DNA of 64,000 bases from Oppiella nova. Its lineage: Eukaryota > Arthropoda > Arachnida > Sarcoptiformes > Oppiidae. The notes below the pieces were generated by a model that was not told the DNA's origin, searched no databases, and was given only the letters and a program-made list of their open reading frames with translations. This document shows positions 59,501 to 64,000 of this stretch, one piece after another. The stretch spans positions 1 through 64,000 of the forward strand of contig CAJPVJ010000005.1 in the NCBI GenBank assembly GCA_905397405.1. Direction: 5' to 3'. Numbering within the stretch: position 1 is the first letter of the stretch; the number at the start of each line of letters is the position of its first letter. Made by a program: the position numbers and the translations under genes.

Positions 59501-59968
59501 TATATATAAATATCAAGTTTTATATAAGAGTGGAATAAATATTTGATTTATATCGATGTGTATAATATAATTCAATGTATTTTATTTGGATTGAACCAAA
59601 TCTGATGAACTCCTCTACTCTTTTATGTCTTATCGTCATATTTCTCAATGCATTTTCAGACATCAATTACTCGCTTGAAATTCAATCAAATCAAATAAAT
59701 TCTCAATGTTTTTGGTGTCATTCACTAAATTTAAGCCTCTTTTCAGTCTCTCTCTCTCTCCCCTTAAATGATAACTTGAAATAAATAATAAAATACAGAT
59801 TCAATAAATTACTGATTAGTATTGAGAATTAGGAATGAGAGAGAGAGAGAGAGACTGTTGTGTTCATTAATATTCAAAGGTATCAGTTTTCAAGTCAAAT
59901 ATATTTTGTATAATTATATAATTAACTTATGGCTTATTTTTATTTATTTCCATATTTTTGCTAATGTT

Positions 59969-60019
<51 letters not shown>

Positions 60020-62806
60020 GTCTCAGAATATATAATAAATTTTCATTGAATTGATTGATAACGACAATCGTTGGAAAATTGATTGGAAATCTTAAAAACG
60101 TTTTTGAATTGATTTCTTTTGAATCGCGGAATGAATTATGAGTTTTAAGAAAATCTGCAAATATTTCCAAAAATTTTCTCTCTGAGAAAGTTTGTGATAA
60201 ACTTTTTTCCCAACTCTATTGATGGCTAAAATCTATTACTCGTATTTACAGTACTGTATGCTATGAAACGTTTTCCTTCACAAAAACATAAGCAATAAAT
60301 ATATAGTATTGAAGGAATCCCTTAATTATAATCGTATGGCAATCGTATGGGAACTCTGTATTCGCACAATAATATCACGAATACTGAAACATAAGCGCCC
60401 GACCACTCAGTCTCATCACAAAAACAGGTAAGTTATGTAACCATCAATGCTATGAGTATTATATTAATACGTATATCAAGTGAAAAAAGTGAAGTCAAGG
60501 TCAGTATTAGGTCCTGTTTATTGGGATAACATTTATATTCCTCTCGATGTGTACATCAAAATCACAACAGAATTAGCAATAGTGTAGCGAAAGTCATGGC
60601 ATTTAATGTGAATCACACACAGAATTGCCGTCAAAATGAATGCTATGATTGCATTTGGCTAATGATTTGCATTTTTAAGTGATTAGTCCTCTTGAATAAC
60701 AATTGAAATATAGATAATATAATGGTGTTGTTTTACCATAATTTTCATTATTGACTTAATTGTGAGACAAAAAAAAGTGATTCCCAAAATATAAATTGTA
60801 ATCTTCATTCACTGAAGCGATGAACTACTACTGATAGCACTGGTAGTTTATTTTGACGTGTGATACAGTATTATACTGTAGCGCACTGTAAGAAACCCTA
60901 TTATAGATTGTGTTTTATTAATAGCCATCGGAATGGAAAAAATGAGTGTACGTGGAAAAACCAAATAAACCTCTTTGGGCACCTGTATGTCAAACGGCTT
61001 ATTAATTCCCAAATTCAATATATTACTTTTCAAACGGCTTGGATATATCTCGATAATAAATTGTCATTAATTTTGCTATAATTTAAAACGAAACAGTCGT
61101 TAAACTCAATGGCAATTAAACGAGAGCTTAAATCATATGAATTATGGGAATGTATTCACCAAACAAATGAATAAATAATAGTTAAGTGAATGTAAACTAC
61201 GGATTGATTCGAGAGAACAATGTCTTCATTAAAATAAAAGTCAAATAAAAGTAAAAACTTTTTAAATGAATTAAAATTAATGCTTTGATTAATATTTGTC
61301 TGGCAATTTAAAATACACTTTGTAATCGTTTTTATACCTTTATTTATTTTTATTCGGTATTCAATTAATATATTAATATGTTTTATATAAACTGAACTTT
61401 TGACTATGGAAACTTATAATTACTTGTGTTGTCAGAGAGAGACTGTTTGAATCAATCTTTTATTTCGTTTTATTTTTTGCGTACATTTCAGCTAAAATTA
61501 CGAGACATTTGTCATTCAATGCACGTATTAAATAATTTTCTTTAATGAGTTTTATTCATTAATAACAAATTTTAAACCGGGTTTTATTACAAACAGAGGT
61601 TTAGATAAAGGACTTATGTGACGCTCTTTTTTATAAATTAATGTTAATTAACACTTTATTTTTCCAAAATTTTGCTTTTATTTGATTTTTTAGTTCGTGT
61701 GTTGAGTTGGCTAACCATAATGTATAGACTATTATAGTCACTATACAGGGTAGTGAATATGCTATCAGAGATTATTTAGTGTAATATTTTTGTAGTCGGA
61801 AATAAAATGGTTTTAATTTCGATTTATACACAAACTTATTGTTATTTCTCTCTCAAAAACACAACAACGAAGAGTACCACACAATATAAATGACACTGTA
61901 TGGAAAGCACTAATTTTTTGTGTACTCAAAACACGCGCTTCTGACTTTACATTAAGATTATGACCTAGGTACAAATATTATGCAAATTTGGTGACATAGG
62001 CATAAAATGTTCATTATTGGGGAACATTTTGAGGTACTTTTCATTTAAATATTCAAATGTTTAATATTTTTATTTTAATTACCAAATCCTTGGTTTGAAA
62101 TGAAATGCCCTTTATTTTTAGTTCGTGTGTTGAGTTGGCTAACCATAATGTATAGACTATAGTCACTATACAGAGATTATTTAGTGTAATATTTTTGTAG
62201 TCGGAAATAAAATGGTTTTAATTTCGATTTATACACAAACTTATTGTTATTTCTCTCTCAAAAACACAACAACGAAGAGTACCACACAATATAAATGAAG
62301 AAAATTATAAAAACTAAATTTTATACAAGAAATTACTCCTACGATAAGGCATTAAAAAATAAGAAAAATTAAATAAAAACATATTAAGAGCAGTTCGGCA
62401 ACGAATGAATCGGTGTTTTGTATATAATATATATTAGCAGCAAAATATTCAACTGATTTATATGACGGTTCAGTATTTAGTTTATTGATAATACCACCCA
62501 AAACAAGCCCTTTAATGGCGATAATGTAATTCAGGCATAATCTCAATATTTAGTTTCTTTTTTGAGATCCCTTTACAATTTATGACTCGGTTTTCAATTT
62601 GAGACCAAAAGTATAGAAAATTATATAAATTTATTTATGCCTTAAAATAAACAACATTTTCAGTGAACGCTCGGTGAAGAGGATTCCTATTATATTGATA
62701 AGGAATTTGGCTTTAAATTTATTGTCAATTCAATTCAGTTTAAGTATGGCTACAAATATTCCGAATGACTATAACTATTAAAAGGTCACCAAAAGTTTGC
62801 GCTCAT

Positions 62807-62854
<48 letters not shown>

Positions 62855-63118
62855 CAAACAGCTTTCTAAATACTGATATTTACTGAAACAAGAAATTTAT
62901 TAAACTTTAATTTTCTTTTATATTCCACTTTCGAATTGAAAGCCTCTTAAAAACTCTGTAAAACTTTTTTTCTTAATTTTATTTTTTGCCTTCAAATCAG
63001 TCGAGCGATTGGTTTATATAATGAACAGAAATATCTATAAATATAATGGAATTAAAAAATTAAAGTAAATTTTCGTGGCTTTTAATAAATCACGATTTGT
63101 TAAGACTATTATAATCTG

Positions 63119-63157
<39 letters not shown>

Positions 63158-63398
63158 CTTCTAATAGAAAGAATTCGATCCATTGGTCCGTCCGATCAAA
63201 ATCAGTAATCTTTCAGAAATTTTAAAGCTAAAAGAAACTACAAAAATATTTCTATACTATAATTGTATTTATTAGTGATTAATGGATCGCTCGTGTCTGT
63301 CGATCGTGAGGCCGATGACAATAAGTCAGCCATCGGTTGAATCACTGATCCCAACGCACAACAGACTCACCCCCTCTCCGCTCAATACTGCCGTACAT
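5963..63398 (-). CDS. cut: Homeobox protein cut (CUX family), 11-exon model
   Basis: This is a nuclear transcription factor of the Cut/CUX family, which binds DNA through three CUT repeats and a homeodomain and specifies sensory-organ and other cell fates in arthropods. The model joins 63398-63371, 36259-36092, 26387-26254, 24925-24805, 24382-24304, 23379-23301, 11574-11392, 10816-10742, 10413-9441, 9352-7530 and 7453-5963. The total is 5154 nt, or 1717 residues plus TAG, with donor phases 1,1,0,1,2,0,0,0,1,0 all matching. Approximate positions: coiled coil 270-370, CUT1 533-600, CUT2 970-1050, CUT3 1199-1285, homeodomain 1338-1398. The N-terminal 260 residues are low-complexity and acidic. 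I see neither the long CASP-like coil of vertebrate CUX1 nor the fly N-terminal WFFKKEQ block. Identity is certain. The 5' end is inferred, and extra small exons in the big introns cannot be excluded. Confidence 0.93.
7454..7529 (-). other. 76-bp intron inside CUT repeat 3
   Basis: GTTTGT donor and TTTTCTGCGCAG acceptor, phase 0. It splits CUT repeat 3 between NIGQK and IFGE. Reading straight through without splicing breaks the conserved repeat, so removal is required. Confidence 0.95.
7530..9352 (-). CDS. cut: cut, exon 10: CUT repeat 2 and start of CUT repeat 3
   Basis: The longest exon (1823 nt). It starts [20 protein letters not shown]; the block [15 protein letters not shown] matches EDRIAHILSEA of fly Cut. 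A second conserved block, [17 protein letters not shown], and [18 protein letters not shown] lead into CUT repeat 2 (about residues 970-1050; [40 protein letters not shown]). The C-terminal extension [15 protein letters not shown] is also as in fly. The exon ends within CUT repeat 3 ([20 protein letters not shown] to HNIGQK). The acceptor is GAATGACAG and the donor AAAAG|GTTTGT. Confidence 0.97.
9353..9440 (-). other. 88-bp intron between exons 9 and 10
   Basis: GTGATT donor, acceptor ending TTTGAATGACAG, phase 1. It lies a few residues after CUT repeat 1 ([13 protein letters not shown]). Confidence 0.93.
9441..10413 (-). CDS. cut: cut, exon 9: coiled coil and CUT repeat 1
   Basis: 324 codons plus one base. 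The exon opens with a coiled coil ([20 protein letters not shown], then [16 protein letters not shown]) and [18 protein letters not shown], which match the CUX1 blocks DYEEIKREL and LLEKNRSLQSEN. After a Gly/Ser/Pro-rich linker comes CUT repeat 1 at about residues 533-600, including [40 protein letters not shown] and [18 protein letters not shown]. This repeat is nearly identical to fly Cut. The acceptor is CGCTCGCAG and the donor AAAAG|GTGATT, leaving phase 1. A run of seven or more glycines lies in the linker near 9820-9850. Confidence 0.97.
10414..11391 (-). other. Two short introns around exon 8 (10414-10741 and 10817-11391)
   Basis: Both are phase 0. The sequence between exons 7, 8 and 9 is AT-rich with no other conserved coding block. 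Small open frames here on the + strand lack codon structure and are not called. Confidence 0.85.
10742..10816 (-). CDS. cut: cut, coding exon 8 (coiled coil)
   Basis: A 75-nt exon encoding [20 protein letters not shown] followed by TTAAQ, phase 0 on both sides. The acceptor is TTTGGGAACAG and the donor CAG|GTAATG. It corresponds to the conserved coiled-coil segment of CUX proteins that runs on into exon 9 ([12 protein letters not shown]). Known CUX1 sequence has the same order: LVEDVQRLQ, a short run ending SASQ, then ISQLEQQL. This segment mediates protein contacts rather than DNA binding. Confidence 0.92.
11392..11574 (-). CDS. cut: cut, coding exon 7 (leads into the coiled coil)
   Basis: 61 codons, phase 0 to 0, between an acceptor GCTCAAACAG and a donor GAG|GTTAGT. 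The peptide starts [20 protein letters not shown], has a Ser/Thr-rich middle, and ends [12 protein letters not shown]. Joined to exon 8 this gives [17 protein letters not shown]. That matches AAKEREIAQLVEDVQRLQ of human CUX1 and AKDKEIKALLDELQRL of fly Cut, so the last ten residues are supported by homology. The rest is unconserved linker. Confidence 0.82.
12743..12782. repeat. (TC)20 microsatellite
   Basis: An uninterrupted TC run of 40 bp in the intron between exons 6 and 7. It is one of the few tracts that read TC on the + strand. Confidence 0.97.
14746..14776. repeat. (GA)n tract left of inverted insert A
   Basis: A GA run with a single GGG interruption. It runs directly into the inverted copy at 14777-14830. 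Confidence 0.95.
14777..14830. repeat. Inverted insert A, copy between GA tracts
   Basis: 54 bp identical to the reverse complement of 15631-15684. It is bounded on both sides by GA tracts, ending TTAATTTA|AGAGAG. The source copy has CT repeats only at its right end, so this copy is likely the derived one. Confidence 0.9.
14831..14863. repeat. (GA)n tract right of inverted insert A
   Basis: A continuous GA run directly abutting the inverted copy. Confidence 0.96.
15631..15702. repeat. Source copy for inverted insert A, with its CT tract
   Basis: The reverse complement of 14777-14830 followed by a (CT)n run to 15702. Its left flank (ACACAAA) is not repetitive. Confidence 0.9.
16398..16524. 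repeat. Source copy for inverted insert B
   Basis: 127 bp matching the reverse complement of 17152-17278 with two substitutions by eye. It ends in a short TCTCTC and has no long GA tract on either side, so it looks like the older copy. Confidence 0.9.
17126..17157. repeat. (GA)n tract left of inverted insert B
   Basis: A GA run of about 32 bp leading into the inverted copy, whose first 6 bp (17152-17157) still match as GA. Confidence 0.95.
17152..17278. repeat. Inverted insert B, copy between GA tracts
   Basis: The reverse complement of 16398-16524 with two mismatches. It is bounded by GA tracts on both sides. The spacer between the copies is about 630 bp. Confidence 0.9.
17279..17308. repeat. 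(GA)n tract right of inverted insert B
   Basis: A 30-bp AG run abutting the inverted copy. Confidence 0.95.
20005..20040. repeat. (GA)18 microsatellite
   Basis: A pure GA run. No inverted partner was found for its flanks. Confidence 0.97.
22409..22454. repeat. Interrupted (GA)n microsatellite
   Basis: A GA run broken by GC and GCAG, followed by CACAGGGAGGAG. The same GAGAGCACAGGGAGGAG junction recurs at about 37895-37911. Confidence 0.9.
23301..23379 (-). CDS. cut: cut, coding exon 6
   Basis: A 79-nt exon of one base plus 26 codons. The acceptor is CCCAATACAG and the donor GAG|GTAAGC is strong. The peptide is [20 protein letters not shown] followed by KESSKE. The other two frames are closed by stops (TAG at the start of the exon). 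It ends in phase 0, which fits exon 7 at 11574 across an 11.7-kb intron. The peptide is acidic and charged, with no recognisable domain. Confidence 0.65.
23380..24303 (-). other. 0.9-kb intron between exons 5 and 6
   Basis: AT-rich sequence with GT-AG ends in the phase-2 position. Nothing else was recognised in it. Confidence 0.65.
24304..24382 (-). CDS. cut: cut, coding exon 5
   Basis: A 79-nt exon: two bases, 25 codons, two bases. It lies between a pyrimidine-rich acceptor (GTGTTTTAAACTAG) and a consensus donor GCAAA|GTAAGT. The peptide is [20 protein letters not shown] followed by KLFYA. It is the only exon of this set whose phases (in 1, out 2) can bridge exon 4 and exon 6, whose own frames are each forced by stops. 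That agreement of three independently fixed phases is the main evidence that exons 4 to 6 are real. Confidence 0.65.
24383..24804 (-). other. 0.4-kb intron between exons 4 and 5
   Basis: Phase-1 intron with a GTGAGT donor and a TAAACTAG acceptor. AT-rich, with no other feature seen. Confidence 0.65.
24805..24925 (-). CDS. cut: cut, coding exon 4
   Basis: 40 codons plus one base, between a good acceptor (ATATTTGCAG) and a strong donor (AGTG|GTGAGT). The peptide runs [20 protein letters not shown], then [20 protein letters not shown]. The other two frames stop within the first 15 bases, so the phase is fixed: in at 0, out at 1. It fits exon 3 upstream and exon 5 downstream. Ser/Asn-rich and without a recognisable domain, it is called part of cut by position and phase. 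Confidence 0.63.
24926..26253 (-). other. 1.3-kb intron between exons 3 and 4
   Basis: Phase-0 intron. Most is AT-rich, but it contains two GC-richer patches (about 25670-25740 and 26030-26190) that stand out from the background. The second has coding-like reading on the + strand (see findings). These may be regulatory. Confidence 0.63.
26254..26387 (-). CDS. cut: cut, coding exon 3 (acidic N-terminal region)
   Basis: 44 complete codons plus two leading bases. The peptide begins [20 protein letters not shown], followed by [20 protein letters not shown] and VIQN. The acceptor ends GGTCAG and the donor is AAC|GTAAAG. The two other frames are closed by stops. The start phase (two bases) completes a GAT with exon 2, and the end phase (0) fits exon 4. 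The peptide is acidic and low in complexity, as expected of the poorly conserved N-terminal part of Cut proteins. No family match was recognised in the peptide itself. Confidence 0.63.
27217..27256. repeat. (GA)20 microsatellite
   Basis: A pure 40-bp GA run in the 26388-36091 intron, followed directly by an ACCAGTGC word. Confidence 0.97.
27998..28058. repeat. Direct-repeat unit plus GA tract, first copy
   Basis: A 32-bp unit starting GATGAGAGAGACTGAGG and ending GTCAGTGAGT, then GA repeats to 28058. The same unit with GA repeats recurs at 28159-28227, directly after hairpin arm C. Confidence 0.92.
28058..28161. repeat. Inverted repeat C, left arm (104 bp)
   Basis: Identical to the reverse complement of 28299-28402. 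It is preceded by GA repeats and followed by the second copy of the 27998 direct-repeat unit. Confidence 0.95.
28159..28227. repeat. Direct-repeat unit plus GA tract, second copy
   Basis: Repeats 27998-28058 in the same orientation, with a longer GA run. It lies in the loop of hairpin C. Confidence 0.92.
28299..28434. repeat. Inverted repeat C, right arm, with CT tract
   Basis: 104 bp perfectly complementary to 28058-28161, followed by a (CT)n tract to 28434. With a loop of 137 nt, a transcript of either strand would form a long perfect stem. Confidence 0.95.
28435..28514. repeat. Source D for composite insert at 30500-30667
   Basis: 80 bp directly after the CT tract, identical to the reverse complement of 30554-30633. 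Confidence 0.93.
30036..30068. repeat. (GA)n microsatellite
   Basis: GA run with one CG interruption. No inverted partner was found. Confidence 0.95.
30500..30667. repeat. Composite inverted insert (GA - E' - D' - GA)
   Basis: A GA run (30500-30513), then 40 bp reverse-complementary to 33913-33952, then without a gap 80 bp reverse-complementary to 28435-28514, then GA repeats (30634-30667). Both parts match their sources exactly by eye. One source lies 2.0 kb to the left and the other 3.3 kb to the right. Confidence 0.93.
33339..33375. repeat. (TC)n tract
   Basis: TC run with two CCC interruptions near its start, at 33346-33352. No inverted partner was seen. Confidence 0.95.
33668..33692. 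repeat. (GA)12 microsatellite
   Basis: Pure GA run flanked by GATCGGT and GGTTTCGC. Confidence 0.96.
33913..33952. repeat. Source E for composite insert at 30500-30667
   Basis: 40 bp identical to the reverse complement of 30514-30553. It is followed by the CT-rich run ACTCACTCTCTCC. Confidence 0.92.
34678..34725. repeat. (GA)n microsatellite, 48 bp
   Basis: GA run with one AAAG interruption. One of the longest tracts in the window. Confidence 0.96.
36092..36259 (-). CDS. cut: cut, coding exon 2 (low-complexity N-terminal region)
   Basis: An open frame of 55 codons plus split codons at both ends is bounded by an acceptor ending TTCATAG and a donor CAG|GTAATG. It starts with [12 protein letters not shown], then a stretch rich in Asn, Asp and Ser, and ends in DDANHHHHP-like sequence (three His visible). 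The base composition is richer in GC than the surrounding intron. It begins with two bases of a codon and ends with one, and this matches exon 3 exactly. The ALEHWLN segment sits where fly Cut has its INDWFF block, but the resemblance is too weak to call homology. It is assigned to cut because of strand, phase and composition. Confidence 0.6.
37071..37111. repeat. (TC)20 microsatellite
   Basis: Pure TC run of 41 bp. Confidence 0.97.
37559..37596. repeat. (GA)19 microsatellite
   Basis: Pure GA run of 38 bp, next to a GC-richer patch at 37610-37700. Confidence 0.97.
37875..37911. repeat. (GA)12 tract with shared right flank
   Basis: The GA run ends in GAGAGCACAGGGAGGAG, the same right flank as the tract at 22409-22454, 15 kb away and in the same orientation. 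Confidence 0.85.
38940..38966. repeat. (GA)13 microsatellite
   Basis: Pure GA run. A TC run of similar length follows 130 bp to the right (39098-39121), so the two could pair. Confidence 0.96.
40624..40644. repeat. (TCAAG)4 pentanucleotide repeat
   Basis: Four tandem TCAAG units in the 27-kb intron. Confidence 0.9.
40887..40956. repeat. Source F for composite insert at 42881-43110
   Basis: 70 bp preceded by CT repeats (CTCACTCACTCTCTC), matching the reverse complement of 43011-43082 with one substitution and a 2-base difference in an A run. Confidence 0.9.
41619..41652. repeat. (CT)17 microsatellite
   Basis: Pure CT run of 34 bp. Confidence 0.97.
42881..43110. repeat. Composite inverted insert (GA - G' - F' - GA)
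   Basis: GA run 42881-42917; 93 bp (42918-43010) reverse-complementary to 43772-43864 with two substitutions; then 72 bp (43011-43082) reverse-complementary to 40887-40956; then GA repeats to 43110. It has the same architecture as 30500-30667 but is slightly diverged from its sources, so it is probably older. Confidence 0.92.
43718..43743. repeat. (GA)13 microsatellite
   Basis: Pure GA run just left of source G. Confidence 0.96.
43772..43897. repeat. Source G for composite insert, with its CT tract
   Basis: 93 bp (43772-43864) matching the reverse complement of 42918-43010 with two substitutions, followed by a CT run to 43897. Confidence 0.92.
46984..47012. repeat. (GA)14 microsatellite
   Basis: Pure GA run. 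No inverted partner was seen for its flanks. Confidence 0.96.
55064..55094. repeat. (CT)15 microsatellite
   Basis: Pure CT run of 31 bp. Confidence 0.96.
55858..55890. repeat. (GA)16 microsatellite
   Basis: Pure GA run of 33 bp. Confidence 0.96.
56116..56144. repeat. (GA)14 microsatellite
   Basis: Pure GA run of 29 bp. Confidence 0.96.
56476..56539. repeat. (GA)n microsatellite, 64 bp
   Basis: The longest GA tract in the window, with GTGAGAGG interruptions in its left third. Confidence 0.96.
59975..60016. repeat. (GA)21 microsatellite
   Basis: Pure GA run of 42 bp. A shorter GA run lies at 59837-59853. Confidence 0.96.
61687..61893. repeat. Direct duplication, copy 1
   Basis: 207 bp starting TTTTTAGTTCGTGTGTTGAG and ending CACAATATAAATGA. 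It is repeated at 62115-62298 in the same orientation. It contains about 23 bp that copy 2 lacks, in two places around the palindrome CTATAGTCACTATAC; the rest looks identical. Confidence 0.93.
62115..62298. repeat. Direct duplication, copy 2
   Basis: 184 bp repeat of 61687-61893 with two short deletions relative to it. The copies are separated by 221 bp of unrelated AT-rich sequence. Confidence 0.93.
62810..62851. repeat. (GA)21 microsatellite
   Basis: Pure GA run of 42 bp. A CT run of similar length follows 270 bp to the right (63121-63157), so the two could pair in RNA. Confidence 0.96.
63121..63157. repeat. (CT)n microsatellite near the candidate first exon
   Basis: CT run of about 36 bp, 215 bp inside the first intron of the model. 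On the coding strand it reads GA and is a possible site for a GAGA-type factor. Confidence 0.95.
63371..63398 (-). CDS. cut: cut, candidate first coding exon
   Basis: An ATG at 63398-63396 opens a 9-codon frame (MYGSIERRG) that ends in one extra base before a strong GTGAGT donor. This phase-1 end matches the phase required by exon 2 and gives GAT (Asp) at the junction. It was chosen because it is a short GC-richer patch with an ATG and a consensus donor upstream of all other exons. The match of phase has a one-in-three chance of being accidental, and no homology supports the nine residues. The true start could lie in another small exon in the 27-kb intron or beyond the window. Confidence 0.33.
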
Positions 63399-64000
63399 TA
63401 GAAATATTTTTTTGATTATTACTAATAGATTATTGAAATAGTTGTGTGAATCGAATTGAATGATAAAAAAAAGACAAACCCATTATGAGTTCCCCTTATT
63501 GGGCATTAAGACATGATATGCGAAATGTAAAACTCAAAGGAATGGTGTGCTTTGTCTCATGTATTAAAAAGTTATTTAACTTTTCAGATAATTTATTTAT
63601 TCATCGATTGCCGGAATAAATATTTACAATAAATAATAAATTTTTGAGTTAATTTTTCTTATCAAAACAAAAGCCAACAAAATATTATATAATAAATAAC
63701 ACAGAATTTATGCAGTGATTTAACTGTTAGTTTAAAACTACATTCAAATGTCAATAACATCTCAAAACATCAAAACAACACTTCATAGGGAGAGGGATGA
63801 GAGTGTTTTTGCTATTAAATCAATAGTTTGAGTGCGAAATGTATGTAAACATGAATTTCTTCTGACAAATCGTTTTTAATGAGATTTATTGAGTGAATGA
63901 TTCATTGAATTGAGGAAAAAGCGTTTGCCTTTTATTTATACACCAGTTGTCAATCAAAGAATAGGCGTTCAAATCACTAAACCAGACAATTATCACATGA
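63399..64000. other. Sequence upstream of the candidate first exon
   Basis: AT-rich. It would hold the 5' UTR or promoter if the exon at 63371-63398 is the start. I could not identify a TATA box or initiator with confidence. Confidence 0.3.

Larger units (their letters stand above)
36260..63370 (-). other. 27-kb intron upstream of exon 2
   Basis: This is the largest intron if exon 1 is right; otherwise it is the 5' flank and upstream introns of cut. It is AT-rich, with GA/CT tracts, the 42881-43110 composite insert, a (TCAAG)4 repeat at about 40624-40644 and a 200-bp direct duplication at 61687-62298. No gene product was recognised on either strand. Long regulatory introns are typical for cut, whose enhancers in flies spread over tens of kilobases. 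Confidence 0.5.

Noticed and set aside
1-64000. Transposon, retroelement, tRNA, rRNA or CRISPR genes
   Set aside because: No transposase, reverse transcriptase, capsid or envelope-like protein was recognised in the reading frames. I saw no tRNA-like or repeat-spacer structure, though a dedicated covariance search was not possible here.

Overview
This window is one very large gene and its 3' flank from an animal, almost certainly an arthropod. The gene is on the minus strand and encodes the orthologue of Cut/CUX: three CUT repeats, a Cut-type homeodomain with histidine at position 50, the CUX-type coiled coil before CUT repeat 1, and C-terminal motifs shared with insect Cut (SSRRKP..PQWV.P and INGVCV.Q). 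The intron and intergenic DNA is very AT-rich, the main coding exons are GC-rich, and introns range from 76 bp to about 27 kb. A small-genome arthropod such as a mite would fit, but the order cannot be read from this sequence alone.

Layout, from gene start to gene end (right to left): a tentative first coding exon at 63371-63398; a 27-kb intron (36260-63370); exon 2 (36092-36259); a 9.7-kb intron; exons 3 to 6 (26254-26387, 24805-24925, 24304-24382, 23301-23379); an 11.7-kb intron; exons 7 and 8 (11392-11574, 10742-10816); then three long exons 9 to 11 (9441-10413, 7530-9352, 5963-7453) that hold all the DNA-binding domains. The eleven exons join in frame to 5154 nt (1717 residues). All junctions use GT-AG and every phase matches. 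Exons 8-11 are certain by homology, exons 2-7 rest on open frames plus phase agreement, and exon 1 is weaker. Positions 1-5962 are AT-rich 3' flank with no convincing gene. No mobile-element protein, tRNA, rRNA or CRISPR array was recognised.

The most unusual signal is in the introns. About 40 long (GA)n/(CT)n tracts occur, mostly GA on the + strand. At five places a 50-165 bp block beside or between GA tracts is an inverted, near-perfect copy of sequence 0.1-3.4 kb away, and the source always has CT repeats at its right end. Two of these inserts are composites: they fuse two sources, one from each side, as if the 2.8 or 5.4 kb between them, including the insert itself, were absent. One pair gives a perfect 104-bp hairpin stem. 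The pattern looks like directional template switching through GA/CT tracts, and in the cut pre-mRNA it would produce long double-stranded stems. Other points of note are a 78-bp hairpin at the left edge, a roughly 200-bp direct duplication near 62 kb, and an over-represented octamer GCACTGGT.
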